DNA of 64,000 nucleotides, from positions 6,131 through 70,130 of the forward strand of contig CAKKTI010000015.1 of assembly GCA_920105805.1 (NCBI GenBank), given 5' to 3'. This DNA is from Condylostoma magnum. Taxonomy: Eukaryota; Ciliophora; Heterotrichea; Heterotrichida; Condylostomatidae. Shown here one piece after another: positions 1 through 11,614 of this stretch. Under the pieces are notes generated by a model. It did not search any database. It was not told where the DNA came from and saw only the letters and a list, made by a program, of their open reading frames with translations. Every line of letters begins with the position of its first letter. The stretch's first letter is position 1. Made by a program: the position numbers and the translations under genes.

Positions 1-1062
1 ATTCACCTGCTAATTTGACACTTACTACAAAAATTATAAAACCTCCTAATAATCCTACTCATACTTCTCTCTATAAATTCTTTGCAATTCTAAATAACTA
101 TTAGAATCAGCAGTCATATCTGGAAACAGCCCAGACACAGGATAAACTCCTTTAGCATCTTTAAACAACTTAACAGCTTTAGCAATCTACCAAAACAGTG
201 AACTGTTTTAACCAGCGTTTTAGCATTTGTCATTTTCCACTATCATATCTAAATTTGAGAAATCATCTCCACTCCATACTAAATAAGCTCTTTAAACAGC
301 TTCTTCAAAATTAATTTCCCCAGTATCCCTGGCAAAACTTTTAACTTTATCTTTAAACATTTACTTTTCCTGCATTGTTTTAGGTAAGCTTCCATTGCCC
401 TCCTGCCACTCCTTAGCAGTTTTCAGTAAAATCGCTACATAAGGAATATGTCCATGCAGCATTCCATCCTCTATATCAAAATTAACATTATTGTAATACT
501 GCAATAAAGTTTCAAATGGTTGGGATAATCTTAGATCAAAAATATCAACATCCGGGGGTTTTGCCTCAACTATGCAGTGCTCGGGTGCATATAGCCTTAC
601 ATAGCAAAACAGTCCGTATACAGTGCTTATTACAATAGGCTTTCTCAGGTCCTCAGCCACCTATCCTAGCACTTCTTATTGGTTCTAAGTGAGCTGTGTG
701 CCTATTATTAAACTAAAATCATTGAAAAATCCTTGTTCTTATAAAGCCTGATCAACTGATTTGAGTACAGCTACTCCTTATACGTCAGGATTTAGCTCTA
801 AAAGGTGACTTAGACAAGCCTCGGCTAGGTTTTACCCTATATTATCGTTTGTAAGGAAGAAGTTATTAGCCTTGTCTCTTTGAGTTGCTTATCTGTCATC
901 TACTATAGTAACATGTCCTACTCCTGGTAAAATAAGGTTTTTAAGAATCTCTGTGCCGGATGCTGAGCAGTTCAAAAGGCAGATTTTACTAGTATTCAAT
1001 ATTTTTTAACCGTGTCCACCCCAAAGACGCAATTATCTGTCGTATTTGTCCTAAGTAGCCAT
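1..1062 (-). CDS. NAE1: NEDD8-activating enzyme E1 regulatory subunit, C-terminus cut by window edge
   Basis: The protein is the non-catalytic half of the NEDD8 E1 (APPBP1/Ula1), which with UBA3 activates NEDD8 for cullin modification. The 354 codons present start with the family block [13 protein letters not shown], then a Rossmann-type segment ([21 protein letters not shown]), then [14 protein letters not shown] and a segment resembling human NAE1 up to [13 protein letters not shown]. The adenylation cysteine belongs to the partner, so none is expected. Several glutamines are TAA or TAG. The ATG at 1062 sits 19 bp below the stop of the upstream gene on the same strand. Identification is firm; the C-terminal part lies outside the window. 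Confidence 0.93.
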
Positions 1063-1081
1063 TTTATATACGAAAATTGTG

Positions 1082-3079
1082 CTAGTTGATTATTTCTAAA
1101 CCAAGTCTCCTGGCTGTTTTGGTTTCCTTTAGTTTTTGCTGATCATATAGCTGCTTTAGTTTTTAAGAGGCCTTGGCTCGTTATATACCAAATTTTCTCT
1201 CAAGTTGCTCTTTCTCTTCTTCTTAGCATGAATTAAGCTATTCTTCTCTTTTCAGTTCTTCTGCTTCTTATTCTGCTATAAGTTTTTGCATTGTTGAGTA
1301 GTGTTATATGCGTAAATCCTCTAGTAATTTGATTCTGGGATCTTTTTAAGGTTTTTCTAGTATAGAATGAGTGGAATTGTTAACATTTTTATAGTTTTTT
1401 CTATTGGATGACCCAGACTTCTTAGTTGCTCTTAATGGTGTTCTTGTTTGTTTTTAATTACTATGTACAGAGTCCAAGAAACTTAGATCTTATTCCAAAA
1501 ATTGGCTTGCGTATTGCTTTATATCTCCTTTTTTCTTTTTAAGACTATCGAAGAAATCTAAGAGTTGTTATTTCTTAGCTTATGCTTATTCTCTTTTCTA
1601 CCTTCTTTCTTCCATTAACTTTTCTTTTGCCTTTTACAGCTCTACTACTTTATCATTTTCTTATTAAATCCTTTCTAATATTTTCTTTCTATTATATTCC
1701 TATTATTTAGAAATCTTTACAACATTTTCAAACCTTTCTTGTCTTTTTAGTTCATCTATCAATTTCTTTTTCTTCATTTCTTCATTTTGCTTTTATTTAG
1801 TTTATTCTGTTTTCTTGTCTAATTATTAACGTTTAGTTAAGATAATATTCACTCTTTCCTAATTCATTTACTCGTTTCTCTGTATAGCTTTTTCAATCAT
1901 TTCCTGCCTTGCTTATGCTTCTAATTTCTTTTATCTTTGCATTTCTTCTTTTCTCATTTATATTTCCATGAACTTTCTTTACTACTCTTCACTGGCTTGC
2001 ATTAATTACTATCTTCTTCTTTCCTCCATGATTTGATTTGTTTCTATTACTTTTTATATATCCTCAGCTTTTTTCTATGCCATTTGCTACTATAACTCAA
2101 TTTATCTTTCTCTTTCTTCCTATTTCTTTTATCTTTTAAGCTCATTAGCTCTTTGTTTATCCTTGTACTATTAAGACTTCTCCATTAAAATCTTATCTAA
2201 ATTTTATCTAGCCTTCTCTAGCTTCTTTTACTTTTTTTATCTTATTTATTCGTTTTATTATGCTAATATTTATGCTTTTTCGGCTATTTTTTACTTTCTT
2301 TCCATGTCTCTTTGCTCCATTAATCTTTTTCTCTGTTCTACTTACTCTTACTATCTCTTTAGCTGTTCCTCAGTTTTTTATTTGAACTCTTCTTATTTCT
2401 ATTATTGCTCAATCTCTCTCCTTCTAGCTTCTTCTTTTCTTTGCTACTCTTTAAATTTATCCTATCTAGCTTTTTCTTATGTCCGTTACCACTCTAATTA
2501 TGCCCTCTTTCGATTTTCATTTTCCTCTTCTTCCTGTATTTTCTTTTTTCTCTCTTCTTCCCTCAACTTCCTCTCTTCCTATTGCTTCCTTTTAATCGAT
2601 AGCTCTCTCTACCTTGCAATCTCAGCCTCCTTTGCCTTTTTTTCCTTCTCTTCATTCTTTTTCCTTCTTTCTTCTTATAATAACTCAAGCTCTATAATTT
2701 GTTATATCTCTTTCTTCTACTTTCGCTCTAATCGTTCAATTTCCCTTTTCTCCTTTTCTAGTAATTCAGGTGAAAACAGACTGCTCTCAACTACTGAAAC
2801 TTCGCGTATTTGTCTGCTTTTAGATTATTCGTCATCATTTAAATAAGCGTTTCTCAGAGCTTCTAAGTTTTTAAGTCTGCGTTACTCATAATGATTAAAT
2901 AGTATCTGTTAGGCCTCTTAATCCACCCCCTTTTGCTTAAATGCTCTTAAAGGTTTGTATATTAAATTATCAGGCTCAATTCCCGTCTTCTCGCAAGTTT
3001 CTGCAGATCTCGGAGTGAAAACAGGCCTGGAGTGAACTTCATCTGGAATTTACGATATAGAAACAGCCAGTTTCGACAT
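1082..3079 (-). CDS. Long charged coiled-coil protein
   Basis: The 665-codon frame gives a protein of unknown name. Residues 1-130 are mixed and begin MSKLAVSISQIPDEVHS. Residues about 150-560 are an almost unbroken single helix or coiled coil of E, K, R and Q, similar in style to trichohyalin or cilium/basal-body coiled coils. The tail is again charged and ends KTARRLGLEIIN before TAG. Glutamine is mostly TAA/TAG, so the standard code breaks this gene into scraps. The next ATG (NAE1) is 19 bp downstream, and a TAA in the gap is an alternative end. Low complexity makes homology searches unreliable. A structural role is inferred from composition only. Confidence 0.8.
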
Positions 3080-3100
3080 ATTTTTAAGAGATTAAGCTAT

Positions 3101-4459
3101 CTAAAACATTCCATAGAAATCTATCCAATTTTCTATGCTCTTTTGTATTAACAGCCTTGATTATTACAAAGCAGGAGGATCGGTTGGCTATGGCTCTTTT
3201 AAATCTACACAATAAGCGCAGTTATCACAGTCAATTATCATACTCTAGACACTTTTGTCGTAGCTTTGTCTTACACCTGCCCATTGCCAGGGATCCTCGA
3301 CTCCATATGTATATATAATATTCCTTCCTTTATAGTTTAGCTCAGTTGAGGAAATTTCAGTATTAGGAGGGTCGATTCCTCCGGAGTACTCAAACACATT
3401 ATTGCAGTTTTGGCTCCAGTATTGCGAGTTAAGTGAATCAGGGCGCATTGTTTAATTAGATGCAGTGAGCCAGAATCCTAACTATGTGCATGGTAACCAT
3501 TTCTTTGATCTTTGGCTTCTTTCTATAGAATAGGTCAAATTTCTAAGATTATTTACCGAGTAGGCTTCCGGAGACAGCCCGATGTGCATTTCTGCAGTTT
3601 ATTTCAATGCATTCACCTTTTCCCATATATCAGTAGGTGGTGTAACTGCCTCACACAATTAAGTTCTATACCCATTTTACACCATATCAGCTGAAATTTG
3701 AGAGAAGTAGTTGACCGCGTTAAGTAAACTATAGTCTTAGAAGGATGCAGTAACATTAAAAAGGTCAGTCATTCTACTCATTGTATTATTGGAGTAGAGG
3801 TCTTGGGCGAGTTGTCCTATATTTCGTACAGAGTTAGCACAATCTATACCGGATTTCATAGTAGATGTGTAAATTGAGTAATCGTAGTCGCTGTATAGGA
3901 GGGTTGGGCGTACCATGGCGGAGGAAGCCCAGGCGCCAATTGTTAAGTCTGGGTACCGGGTTCTAAACCAGGCGGATAGAGCTCCTGCATATCCTCCTCC
4001 AATTACTATCCATTTGGGCTGTTGCCCTTAGATGATCGATAGGTCCTTGTTCATTGTACTAATGAAGTGAGCTATATCTGACAGAACTTATTCTGTGTCA
4101 AAAAAGTCGTATAGCTCAGGGAATTTGTTCGAGAATAGATCAGGAAATGATTGCCCGAAATATCTATGCTCTAGGACTAAAAATTTCCCGTTGTTTTATT
4201 TTGCTAGTTATAATGGAAATGTGTATTGGGTTGATACTCCGTCGCATTCGTAGTTTCCGCATAAGTATAGGAAAATCGGTCCTGTGTCGGAATTTCAGTA
4301 ATCGTCAACAACCCAGTATCTCTATTAAAATGAGCCCCTTTCATGTTAAGGAACATGGAAGTGGTTTTTGATTTAAGTAAATCAGTACTGTTTCTGAGTG
4401 TAGTCTAGTTACTCAGTTTGTATAGCTGCTATAGCAATAATACACAATTATGCCCACAT
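3101..4459 (-). CDS. S28-family (Pro-X carboxypeptidase-like) secreted protein, catalytic residues lost
   Basis: The 452-aa protein begins with a short hydrophobic signal-like stretch (MWAQLCIIAIAAI). It then shows the S28 order of blocks: TFxQRYW-like FQQRYWVVDDYW, a GPIFLYLCGN strand, LEHRYFG, and a nucleophile-elbow region. S28 enzymes remove residues after proline, in lysosomes or outside the cell. Here the elbow reads IGGGYAGALSAW, with glycine (about residue 156) where the family has the catalytic serine. The aspartate block EDPWQWAG is kept, but the late histidine block reads CAYCVDL, with tyrosine (about 416) for histidine. It is therefore probably a non-catalytic homologue. A TAA 9 bp after the chosen TAG is an alternative end. 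Confidence 0.85.
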
Positions 4460-4535
4460 ATTTAGATTATAAAAAAATAGATTAATAAATTATTTAGGAA
4501 TCTATTAAATCAGTATAAGTGATCAAATTAATTGT

Positions 4536-4805
4536 ATGTAAGAAGTTAGTTGAAAATTTAGAGTTGTTAGAGGGAGTGCTTATTAGTATTTAATATTTTT
4601 AAATTGCTCTATAAAGAGAAAAAATGTAATTAGTTCTTAGCCTTAAGTAATAATATGATTCGTAGTATATCAGTTACATTAGCTTGCATATAGCCGTATT
4701 AAAGTTATTATCAATACTCTCAAATACTAGATATTATAAGTTTTATTAGCTTTCGTAAGATGAACACTAAAATACTGTTTTACTAGGTCATCTGAATTAT
4801 ACTAA
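4536..4805 (+). CDS. Possible small protein in a 694-bp gap
   Basis: The gap 4460-5153 is very AT-rich. The best frame starts at ATG 4536 and gives about 89 residues (MQEVSWKFRVVRGSAYQYL...), with a plausible mix of basic and hydrophobic residues and three TGA-coded tryptophans. It stays open, through reassigned codons, in phase with the STPGR gene at 5154, so it could instead be an N-terminal extension of that gene. A second frame, 4760-4957, reads as a 65-aa protein with two hydrophobic segments. None has a recognisable domain. Base composition alone could explain any of them, so this entry is tentative. Confidence 0.25.
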
Positions 4806-5153
4806 TTTTAATCATAGTAGGAATATATAACTACTTTCCAATACTATTAATTATAGCTTTATAGGAATTCATAATAGTATTTATGTATACAAATTCGTAC
4901 CGTCTTATTCCGAGGCTGTATATCCTTAATTCTCAATCAATTTTACTAAACTTATAGCTTTAAAATTTCTGTTATTTCAAACTTTAAATTAAATTTTATT
5001 ATAATTCTATTATTTCCTAAACATACAGCAGTTATCATAAGAAATATATTTTGCTATGTCTAATATTGCTATAACGAGTTATACTACAATTTGAATAGAA
5101 ATTATAAAAGCTTAATGGGCAATATTAAACCTTTTACTTTAATCCAAATATAA

Positions 5154-5846
5154 ATGGAAAAGCTTTCATCAGTTAAGTTTAATGCATACTTCCGATAATT
5201 TAAAAGAATTGACGAAATAATATACAAGCTTGATGCAGACGGTCATTTAGAACTGATGAAAAATTTGCTGCATTCAATTTGTGAAAGCACTGTAATTCCA
5301 GGGATTACTAGTATAAAAGATCCTTTAAAAGTAATTTTTAATCACTTAATAGATTAAACATGAAAATCACAACTATCTGATAAGCTGAGCGATGGAGGAA
5401 ACACATTCGGATAAGTAAGAAATCAGTAAAAGAAGCACTAAAATTAAGCAACTAATAATAAAAGAAATATTAGGTAGCAAAGAAATTCTTTAAGCAGTGA
5501 TCTTACTTTCTCTAAACTAGACATAAAACATACACTTAGTACTGAGCCTAATTAAACTATAAAAAATACATCAAGAAGTTCCTAAAAGAATGAAAACTCC
5601 TTATTCTTATAAGATTCTTACTTCTTGACAAAATCAGGAACATTTAATAAAGAAAGAAGAGAACTTGGTTAAAGTACTCCGTAAACTCCAGGACCTGGAG
5701 ACTACACTGCAGATTATTTGAAATTAAAGTCAAGCATTATTAAAAACACAATTCCAAAATCAGGATCTCGTATGGACTTTTCAAGCAAAGAGGCTTCCCC
5801 GGGACCTGGGCACTATAACCCCAGACTTAATTTTGTAGCAAAGTAG
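5154..5846 (+). CDS. STPGR/SHIPPO-repeat microtubule-associated protein
   Basis: The 230-aa protein has a helical N-terminal half (MEKLSSVKFNAYFRQFKRID) and a basic, glutamine-rich linker. At its C-terminus are two Pro-Gly-Pro-Gly-x-Tyr repeats: TPQTPGPGDYTADYL and EASPGPGHYNPRL. These repeats mark the SHIPPO/ODF3/STPGR family of ciliary doublet or cortical microtubule proteins. The first stop is TAG at 5844; TAG 5853 and TAA 5856 follow in frame. The ATG at 5115 (MGNIKPF) is an alternative start in the same frame. The gene converges on the Cys-rich gene at 5946. Confidence 0.7.
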
Positions 5847-5945
5847 GGATTTTAGTAACATTATTGAAATAAACACGGCCTTTATTCCCAAAATATTACC
5901 CATAAAAACAACTTTATCCAAAAATCCTTTAAACTACTAATTTTA

Positions 5946-6614
5946 CTAAAAGAAAGTCAACAATACAGCTCCAACCATAATTCCTACTGCATTCTCATAA
6001 GCCAGATCATCAATTTTTTGAAACTCAGTAAACATCCTATGCCCGCAACTATAAACTGTTGTATATTAAATCCAGTACCCTAGTCTATAATGCCAATACC
6101 AGTAATTATCCCAACTCTCTAATCTTCCATAGTTTTCATCCCAGCACTCATCCCAGTAATCATCAAACAAGGAATCACTGGTGCTCGGTACACAATAACT
6201 CTTTCCATTTAGCCCACAGGCACATTCTCCAAAGGTTCCATCTTACAATAAGCAACTCTCATCATCTCCGCCTACACTTGAACACTCCTTGGGATGATTT
6301 CCCACTTACAAATCCTTGTCAGTTAGCCTGCTTCCACAATTTCTTACATTAGGATCAGTAGGATCCTCTGCACTTGTGGAATCAGTGCTTATGCAATTAT
6401 AAATATCTCCAAATGTAGATGTTCTAGCCCATGAGCTAACATCATTGTAGGAACAGTAGGTGCCGCTGGTGCACAATGTTTTGTTTACTTTTACGATATT
6501 TGTACTGCCTTGAGAGTTGTTCTCTGCACATATGCCTGAGGCGAGGGAATCGCAAGTGTATTGAGGGCAAGTTTAGCCCCAGACTACTGATAAAAGTATA
6601 AGCCACGGTTTCAT
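5946..6614 (-). CDS. Secreted or surface cysteine-rich protein
   Basis: The 222-aa protein starts with a signal peptide (MKPWLILLSVVWG). The mature part carries about 20 cysteines spaced as in small disulphide-bonded modules, for example CPQYTCDSLASGIC, CTSGTYC and CACGLNGKSYC. It ends in a hydrophobic stretch (AVGIMVGAVLLTFF) just before TAG and TAA, which fits either a C-terminal membrane anchor or a GPI signal. Tryptophan and tyrosine are frequent near residues 160-185. Ciliates have many Cys-rich surface proteins, but I cannot place this one in a named family. It is converging with the STPGR gene. Confidence 0.75.
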
Positions 6615-6630
6615 ATTTATTTGTATTGGG

Positions 6631-7065
6631 TTAATGGAGTATTGCTATAGGGATGGTGGCGTAAGGAGAGTAGTATATGCTAAGAATTTGTGATGTGAGT
6701 CATATAGAAGATTTCACTGTATTGAAGGGTGTAGAATTAGATATACAGAGATTTTAAGTATATTGATTATTTAAAAACTTATTGATAAGTAGCTGCAAAA
6801 ATAATAGTTAATGGAAGGATTTAGATGGATGATCATACGAGTATTCAATAGAGTAATATTTCTGTTGAATATTAGGGAGCTAATAATATGTAAAAATAGG
6901 TAAAGATTTGTAGCCTTTGGGAATTTCATAAATAAAATTATACTTGATTTGTTTAATTGATGAATACTTTATAATAAAAAACTGTAAATACCTGCCACAA
7001 ATTACACAAGTACTTTTCTGTTGAACTATATAGCTAGCAAATAGCACTTTAACAGTTTTTAGCAT
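6631..7065 (-). CDS. Small hypothetical protein
   Basis: The frame gives 144 residues starting MLKTVKVLFASYIVQQ, with a CxxC pair (CVICGRY) near residue 36 and a moderately hydrophobic C-terminus ending AIPIAILH-like before TAA. Its end lies 16 bp above the ATG of the Cys-rich gene, matching the tight spacing seen elsewhere, and it has only one TGA-coded tryptophan, fewer than random AT-rich sequence would give. No domain is recognised. It may be real; expression data would decide. Confidence 0.45.
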
Positions 7066-7128
7066 AAACTTTTATATCTAATTTTATAGTAAAACACAAC
7101 CAAAATACCATTTCTACATTAATAAAAT

Positions 7129-7917
7129 TTAAATTTCCTTAACTAAGGCTTTTATTTGCTTTCGTTCATTAATACTTAGCTTCGGAGAGCCCAATACCAT
7201 TGACTTTCCTCTAGTAAGCTTTTTAGTCATATTATTCATTAGTTTAACATTATCTAAATGTAGATTATCACAATTCTTAATAATCTTTTCTAAAACTACA
7301 GATTTCTTACACTACAAATTCTAATCAATCTTTGGCAATTCCGGCCATACATTTGGTAAAGATTATGTTAATGTTTTTTTCCTTTACTACTCAAATGTGA
7401 CTTATAGTTTAGCATTTCTATCCATAGATACAGGATTTCCAGGCCTTGAGAAAATCGGACCCAAGTAGCTTTACTTAATCTTTTCAACTCTTTCCATTGC
7501 TCTTACCGATTCCGCCAGATTCGTCTTTTAGAAAAACTCCATTGCACCTCTTCGGCCCCATAGATCAATGATAGAAAGTCTTCCACTTGAGCGTTTTTAA
7601 GACTCGCCCAGTTTTACTAAATTAAAATTTTTAGTCTCAACATCTCCCCTATAGCCTAAATTTTAAAGAAGTTTAATTCCACTCTTTATTTCTGGACTTA
7701 AAGTTGCAGACATTACTTCTGGCTTAAAACTAGCCAAGTTTTTCGTCTGAACCTAAAGAGTTGGGAGACGTCTGATTTTAGGTGAGCTATTTGAGGTTTA
7801 AGTGAGATTTCTATCTAGGAATGATTATCTACTAGGTGAGATTTATTTAGAAGGAGGTGATTAGGATCCTTTCTAGTTTATTTACTGAACTATGTTCTAT
7901 GCGAATTTACTTTTCAT
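7129..7917 (-). CDS. Hypothetical basic protein
   Basis: The 262-aa protein begins MKSKFAQNIVQQINQK. Residues 20-70 are serine/proline/glutamine-rich and probably disordered. The middle contains LSIIDLWGRRGAMEFF and a run SRPGNPVSMDRN. The C-terminus is helical and lysine-rich and ends KALVKEI before TAA. About 20 of its glutamines use TAA or TAG. I do not recognise the family. It lies 39 bp below the TTLL stop on the same strand and shares no obvious function with it. Confidence 0.75.
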
Positions 7918-7956
7918 TTTATTATAATACCGTAAAAGAGATATAATAATATATGG

Positions 7957-10900
7957 TTAAAATAATCTATTATTCATTCCACGTGGATAAGCACAAGCAT
8001 ACAGATTTGAGTATTCAGTTGATGGTGCAATTACTTCAAAGTTTCCCATTCTACTAGGAAGGTCTTCGTATTACTTTGGTAGTTACCCATCCAGTATTTT
8101 TGTTAGATCTATGTTTAACTAGTGCTGGGATTTATTAATATTACCTTTCTGTACTTCATTCATTCTTCTCTCAAGAACTTTCACTAATTCTTATCTATTA
8201 AATGAAATAGGCTCAATTAGATCTAAAGTATCATCTATTAATTATTACTTGATAATTTCGTCTAAAAAGTTATCTTTTCCTAAACTGGGCGATAGATTAA
8301 CTTCAATTAACCATACCTTTAAATTATTATCTACTATAACATCGTATCCAATTAAATCAAAGCAGCACTTAAGCGGGGGAATGTCAACTTATACAGAAAT
8401 TAAACTTTTTAATACGATTTGCTTAATCTGTACTCAAATATTATCAAAACTTACATTTTATGCTCTTAATCTTTACCTCAAGGTTTTAAGTGAGATTTTA
8501 GTCCCTCCAAATTACAAATCAGCAGGAGAATTTTAAGCCTTTTTGTTATATTTCTATATTGATGAATTTGTTAAATGCACAAATTTATTAGTAAGCTTAC
8601 TTGGATCTAAAGTAAATGGAACAGTGCTCAATCTTGCAAATCCTTCCTTGTATATAAATGCTTTCAGAGGGTTAAATTGAGTAATAACAACATAAATTCT
8701 TAAATCAAACTTAAAACCTTCTAATAATAGTGGATTAGTCAAGTATTCTTATATAACAACTGGCTCTCCGTATGTTATAGAGTTTAGGTCATTTATCACA
8801 CTTATCCCCCTGCCCATACTTCCGCCCACTGGCTTTAAAATCCACAGATTTGTCTCTTTCCCTTGATTATCAGTAAACTCATCTAAAAACTCGATATAAT
8901 CCTTAGGAAGACTAAATGTCTTAGGAATTATTCTCCAAAGTTTCCCACATTTAGGACTAACTCGCATAGTTTTCTCAATGTTTCTTTTCAGCAAATCTTT
9001 ACGCGAAATGTTATTAAAGTAAGGGAAATGGTTAACTCTCTGTCATATAAGAAGCTTAGATAAGTCTATTTTAGGCTTTCCTCATATTCACATCATGTTT
9101 CAAGAGTGTTTAAAATTCATACCATGGGGTAATTCAGATCATTGCAATTTGTGCTAGAAGGAGTGAGAGACTAGGTCATTGGGAACAGGGCGAGATCTAA
9201 CCACTCTGTAGTACATTTCTTGCTGGAATTAGATTTAAACGTCTTCTTTTGATGGTTTCAGGATTTAATTTATGTTCTGTTCTATAGGAGCAGCACTCAG
9301 TTTAAACTTTCTTCTAAATTAGCATTCAGGAGTTGAAATCTTATTATTAAAATCCCTAAATGTTGTAAGAGCTTCTTTTAATGCTAATGGGTAGTTAAAA
9401 TCTCGCATTATGCCACTCCCGCAGAAAATTTAACTAAATTCGGAGAAATGTTAGGAATAATTTACTCATTTAGTACTTTTAGGAGGGTTTAGTTTCGGTA
9501 ATTTTGGCTGTTCTGGAATTTGCATCTTTTACTCAAGGAGTTTTATGAATTCTTTTGTGTCTAATGCTTAGTATGTCTTATTTTACTGATTTTCTGTATG
9601 CTGCTATTTTGGAGAATTTTGATCACTTTCTTCATCATAGTCTAAGTCATCCTCGTTTTCATCTTCTAGTATTGATTCTGCTTAGATTTATATGAAACTT
9701 TTTATTTGTGATTTGAGATCTTAGGCTCTACTGACTATTGGCTTATTTGGGATTATGTTATTAGGTTTCTTTTCTTTATGTGTGCGTATTGTGCTGGTTT
9801 CTATAGATGACTATATTTTAGTATTGCCATTGTTTATGATTTCTTTGTGATCTAATTAGATTTAATCTAGTTATTATTAATCATTTTGTGTTAAAGGGGG
9901 CTATGTAGCTTATTTTACAGGATATCTTGAGTTATTAAGCTTTATTATTGGATCTTATGGCTGGATAATTTATTCCTATAAAGGTTGCCTAATTTTAATC
10001 AGGTTGTTTTATTATTTAGACTTATCTTTTTATTCCTCTTATACTTCTTCTAATTATTTTGCACCTTTTAACTTATCTTTAATTTCAAGCTACTTTATTA
10101 TTACATTAGTTTGTCTTTTAATACTAGGTGACTCTTTTATAATTTATGAGCTATCTTTTGTTTCTGAAAGATTTTATTAATTTACTTATTAATCTTATAT
10201 TTCATGCTTTTACTAATCTTATACAACTGTTTAATCAATTTTCAAGTTAGATTGATCTTATTCAACTGTTTAATCAATTTCTTCTTAAACTTATATTTCA
10301 GCTTGATCAATAATATGCATTTCTTAATCCATTAAATCTAGTTAAGAATCCTCAACTTAATTATGAAGTTCTATTTAATAACTCTCATTCATTTCTTAAT
10401 CATCTAACTTTATTTAACGAATTCTTTACTCTCCAAGTTTCGAAATTTCATCAGTATTTAAATCTGACTATACATAAGTATTTTATTCCTCTTAAACCCT
10501 TAAATCAGCTTACTCAGTTATATTTTACAAATTCCTCTAGTCATTCATTTACTGCATTCCTTTCGGTTTTACCTAAGTAAAACTAAATGTTACTGATTGC
10601 ACTCTCTCTTACGTTTTATCACTTTTTGGAGTAGAAGTACCTTCATTTGTTTCTGTTTAAACACTAGTAATGCTTTTAGTACTTGGAGTTTTTGCAATGG
10701 CTCTAGGTTACTACACCTTATTCACTGAGATTTTAGGAACTTATACCTACTTTTTAACAGGTACTCTCTATACATTTTACCTTTTAGTAGGTGTTCTTCC
10801 TCAAAATGCAGGTTTTGGCTAGATATTAACAGATTTTTTCCTAATAGGCGGCATTTTAACACTGCTGCCTCTTATTACAACTGCATTTGATATTTAAGTC

Positions 10901-11280
10901 TTTTTGAGTGTGTTTCTTATAGTTTAATTAACGCTTTTCCCCTTTCTTTTACCTTTGAATTTCTCTCATATATTTTCAGCTGCAGTTTCCTCACTTCCTT
11001 ATGAGTGTGAGGACGCTCTAGTGCTTAGAGGTTGTTATTCTACTTCTTTAAATAAATCTGAGTTTAATTCTTGCATACAAAACATACTAATTTTTTCGAT
11101 ATTGACTCTTTCATCAATTTCTATTTAAATTAGTTCTTAAATTCTTCGGGCCTTAGCTTCTTTCTTCTAATCTTCTCCATGGCTTCTTAATAAATATTCT
11201 TATATATTATTAAGCTAATTTTACAGCTCTTGCTCGTCAAAATCATAAATTTCTTCTAATCCTGGTAATTGAATTTCCAT
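7957..11280 (-). CDS. TTLL: Tubulin tyrosine ligase-like protein (TTLL, probable polyglutamylase or polyglycylase)
   Basis: The 1107-aa protein adds amino acids to tubulin tails in cilia or cortex, by family. Residues 1-700 are Q/E/S-rich and disordered, with short near-repeats such as IDQTVEQDQ and IDQTVVQDQ around residues 335-360. The TTL domain fills the C-terminus: FKHSWNMMWIWGKP, QRVNHFPYFNNISRKD, LWILKPVGGSMGRG (ATP lysine region), FKFDLRIYVVI, FVHLTNSSI, and the metal-binding block WLIEVNLSPSLG. Key residues look intact. Several tryptophans there are TGA. The whole gene is one frame of 1108 codons. Substrate type (glutamate or glycine) cannot be told from the sequence. Confidence 0.92.
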
Positions 11281-11614
11281 TAAATTGTTAAATTTTACTT
11301 AATTATTAGATTAGCTTATTTGTGGAAAGAATGATTGGAAAGTAGTCTTATATGTATGTTTTTGTATTTTTCTTAGTTTTAGATAGCTTTGCAATACAAA
11401 TTTTAAAAGCTATGATAAAGTAGGAAGTGGACCATTAGTCATTTTAGATCTATTTGATAATATTTGAATAATTTGTTATTCTTTTAACCAATGTGTACTA
11501 AATCTGAAATAAACAATGATTATATTTCTAGTGCTATATTCTCTATTCCGTGCATTATCCTCTAAATTTTGTATGTATTTGTAAGTTTAGAATTTTTAGT
11601 ATATACTGCATACA

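Noticed and set aside
2304-2846. 180-residue Ser/Phe-rich plus-strand frame
   Set aside because: It is the mirror of a purine-rich coiled-coil gene on the minus strand; long T/C runs always read as Ser/Phe/Leu.
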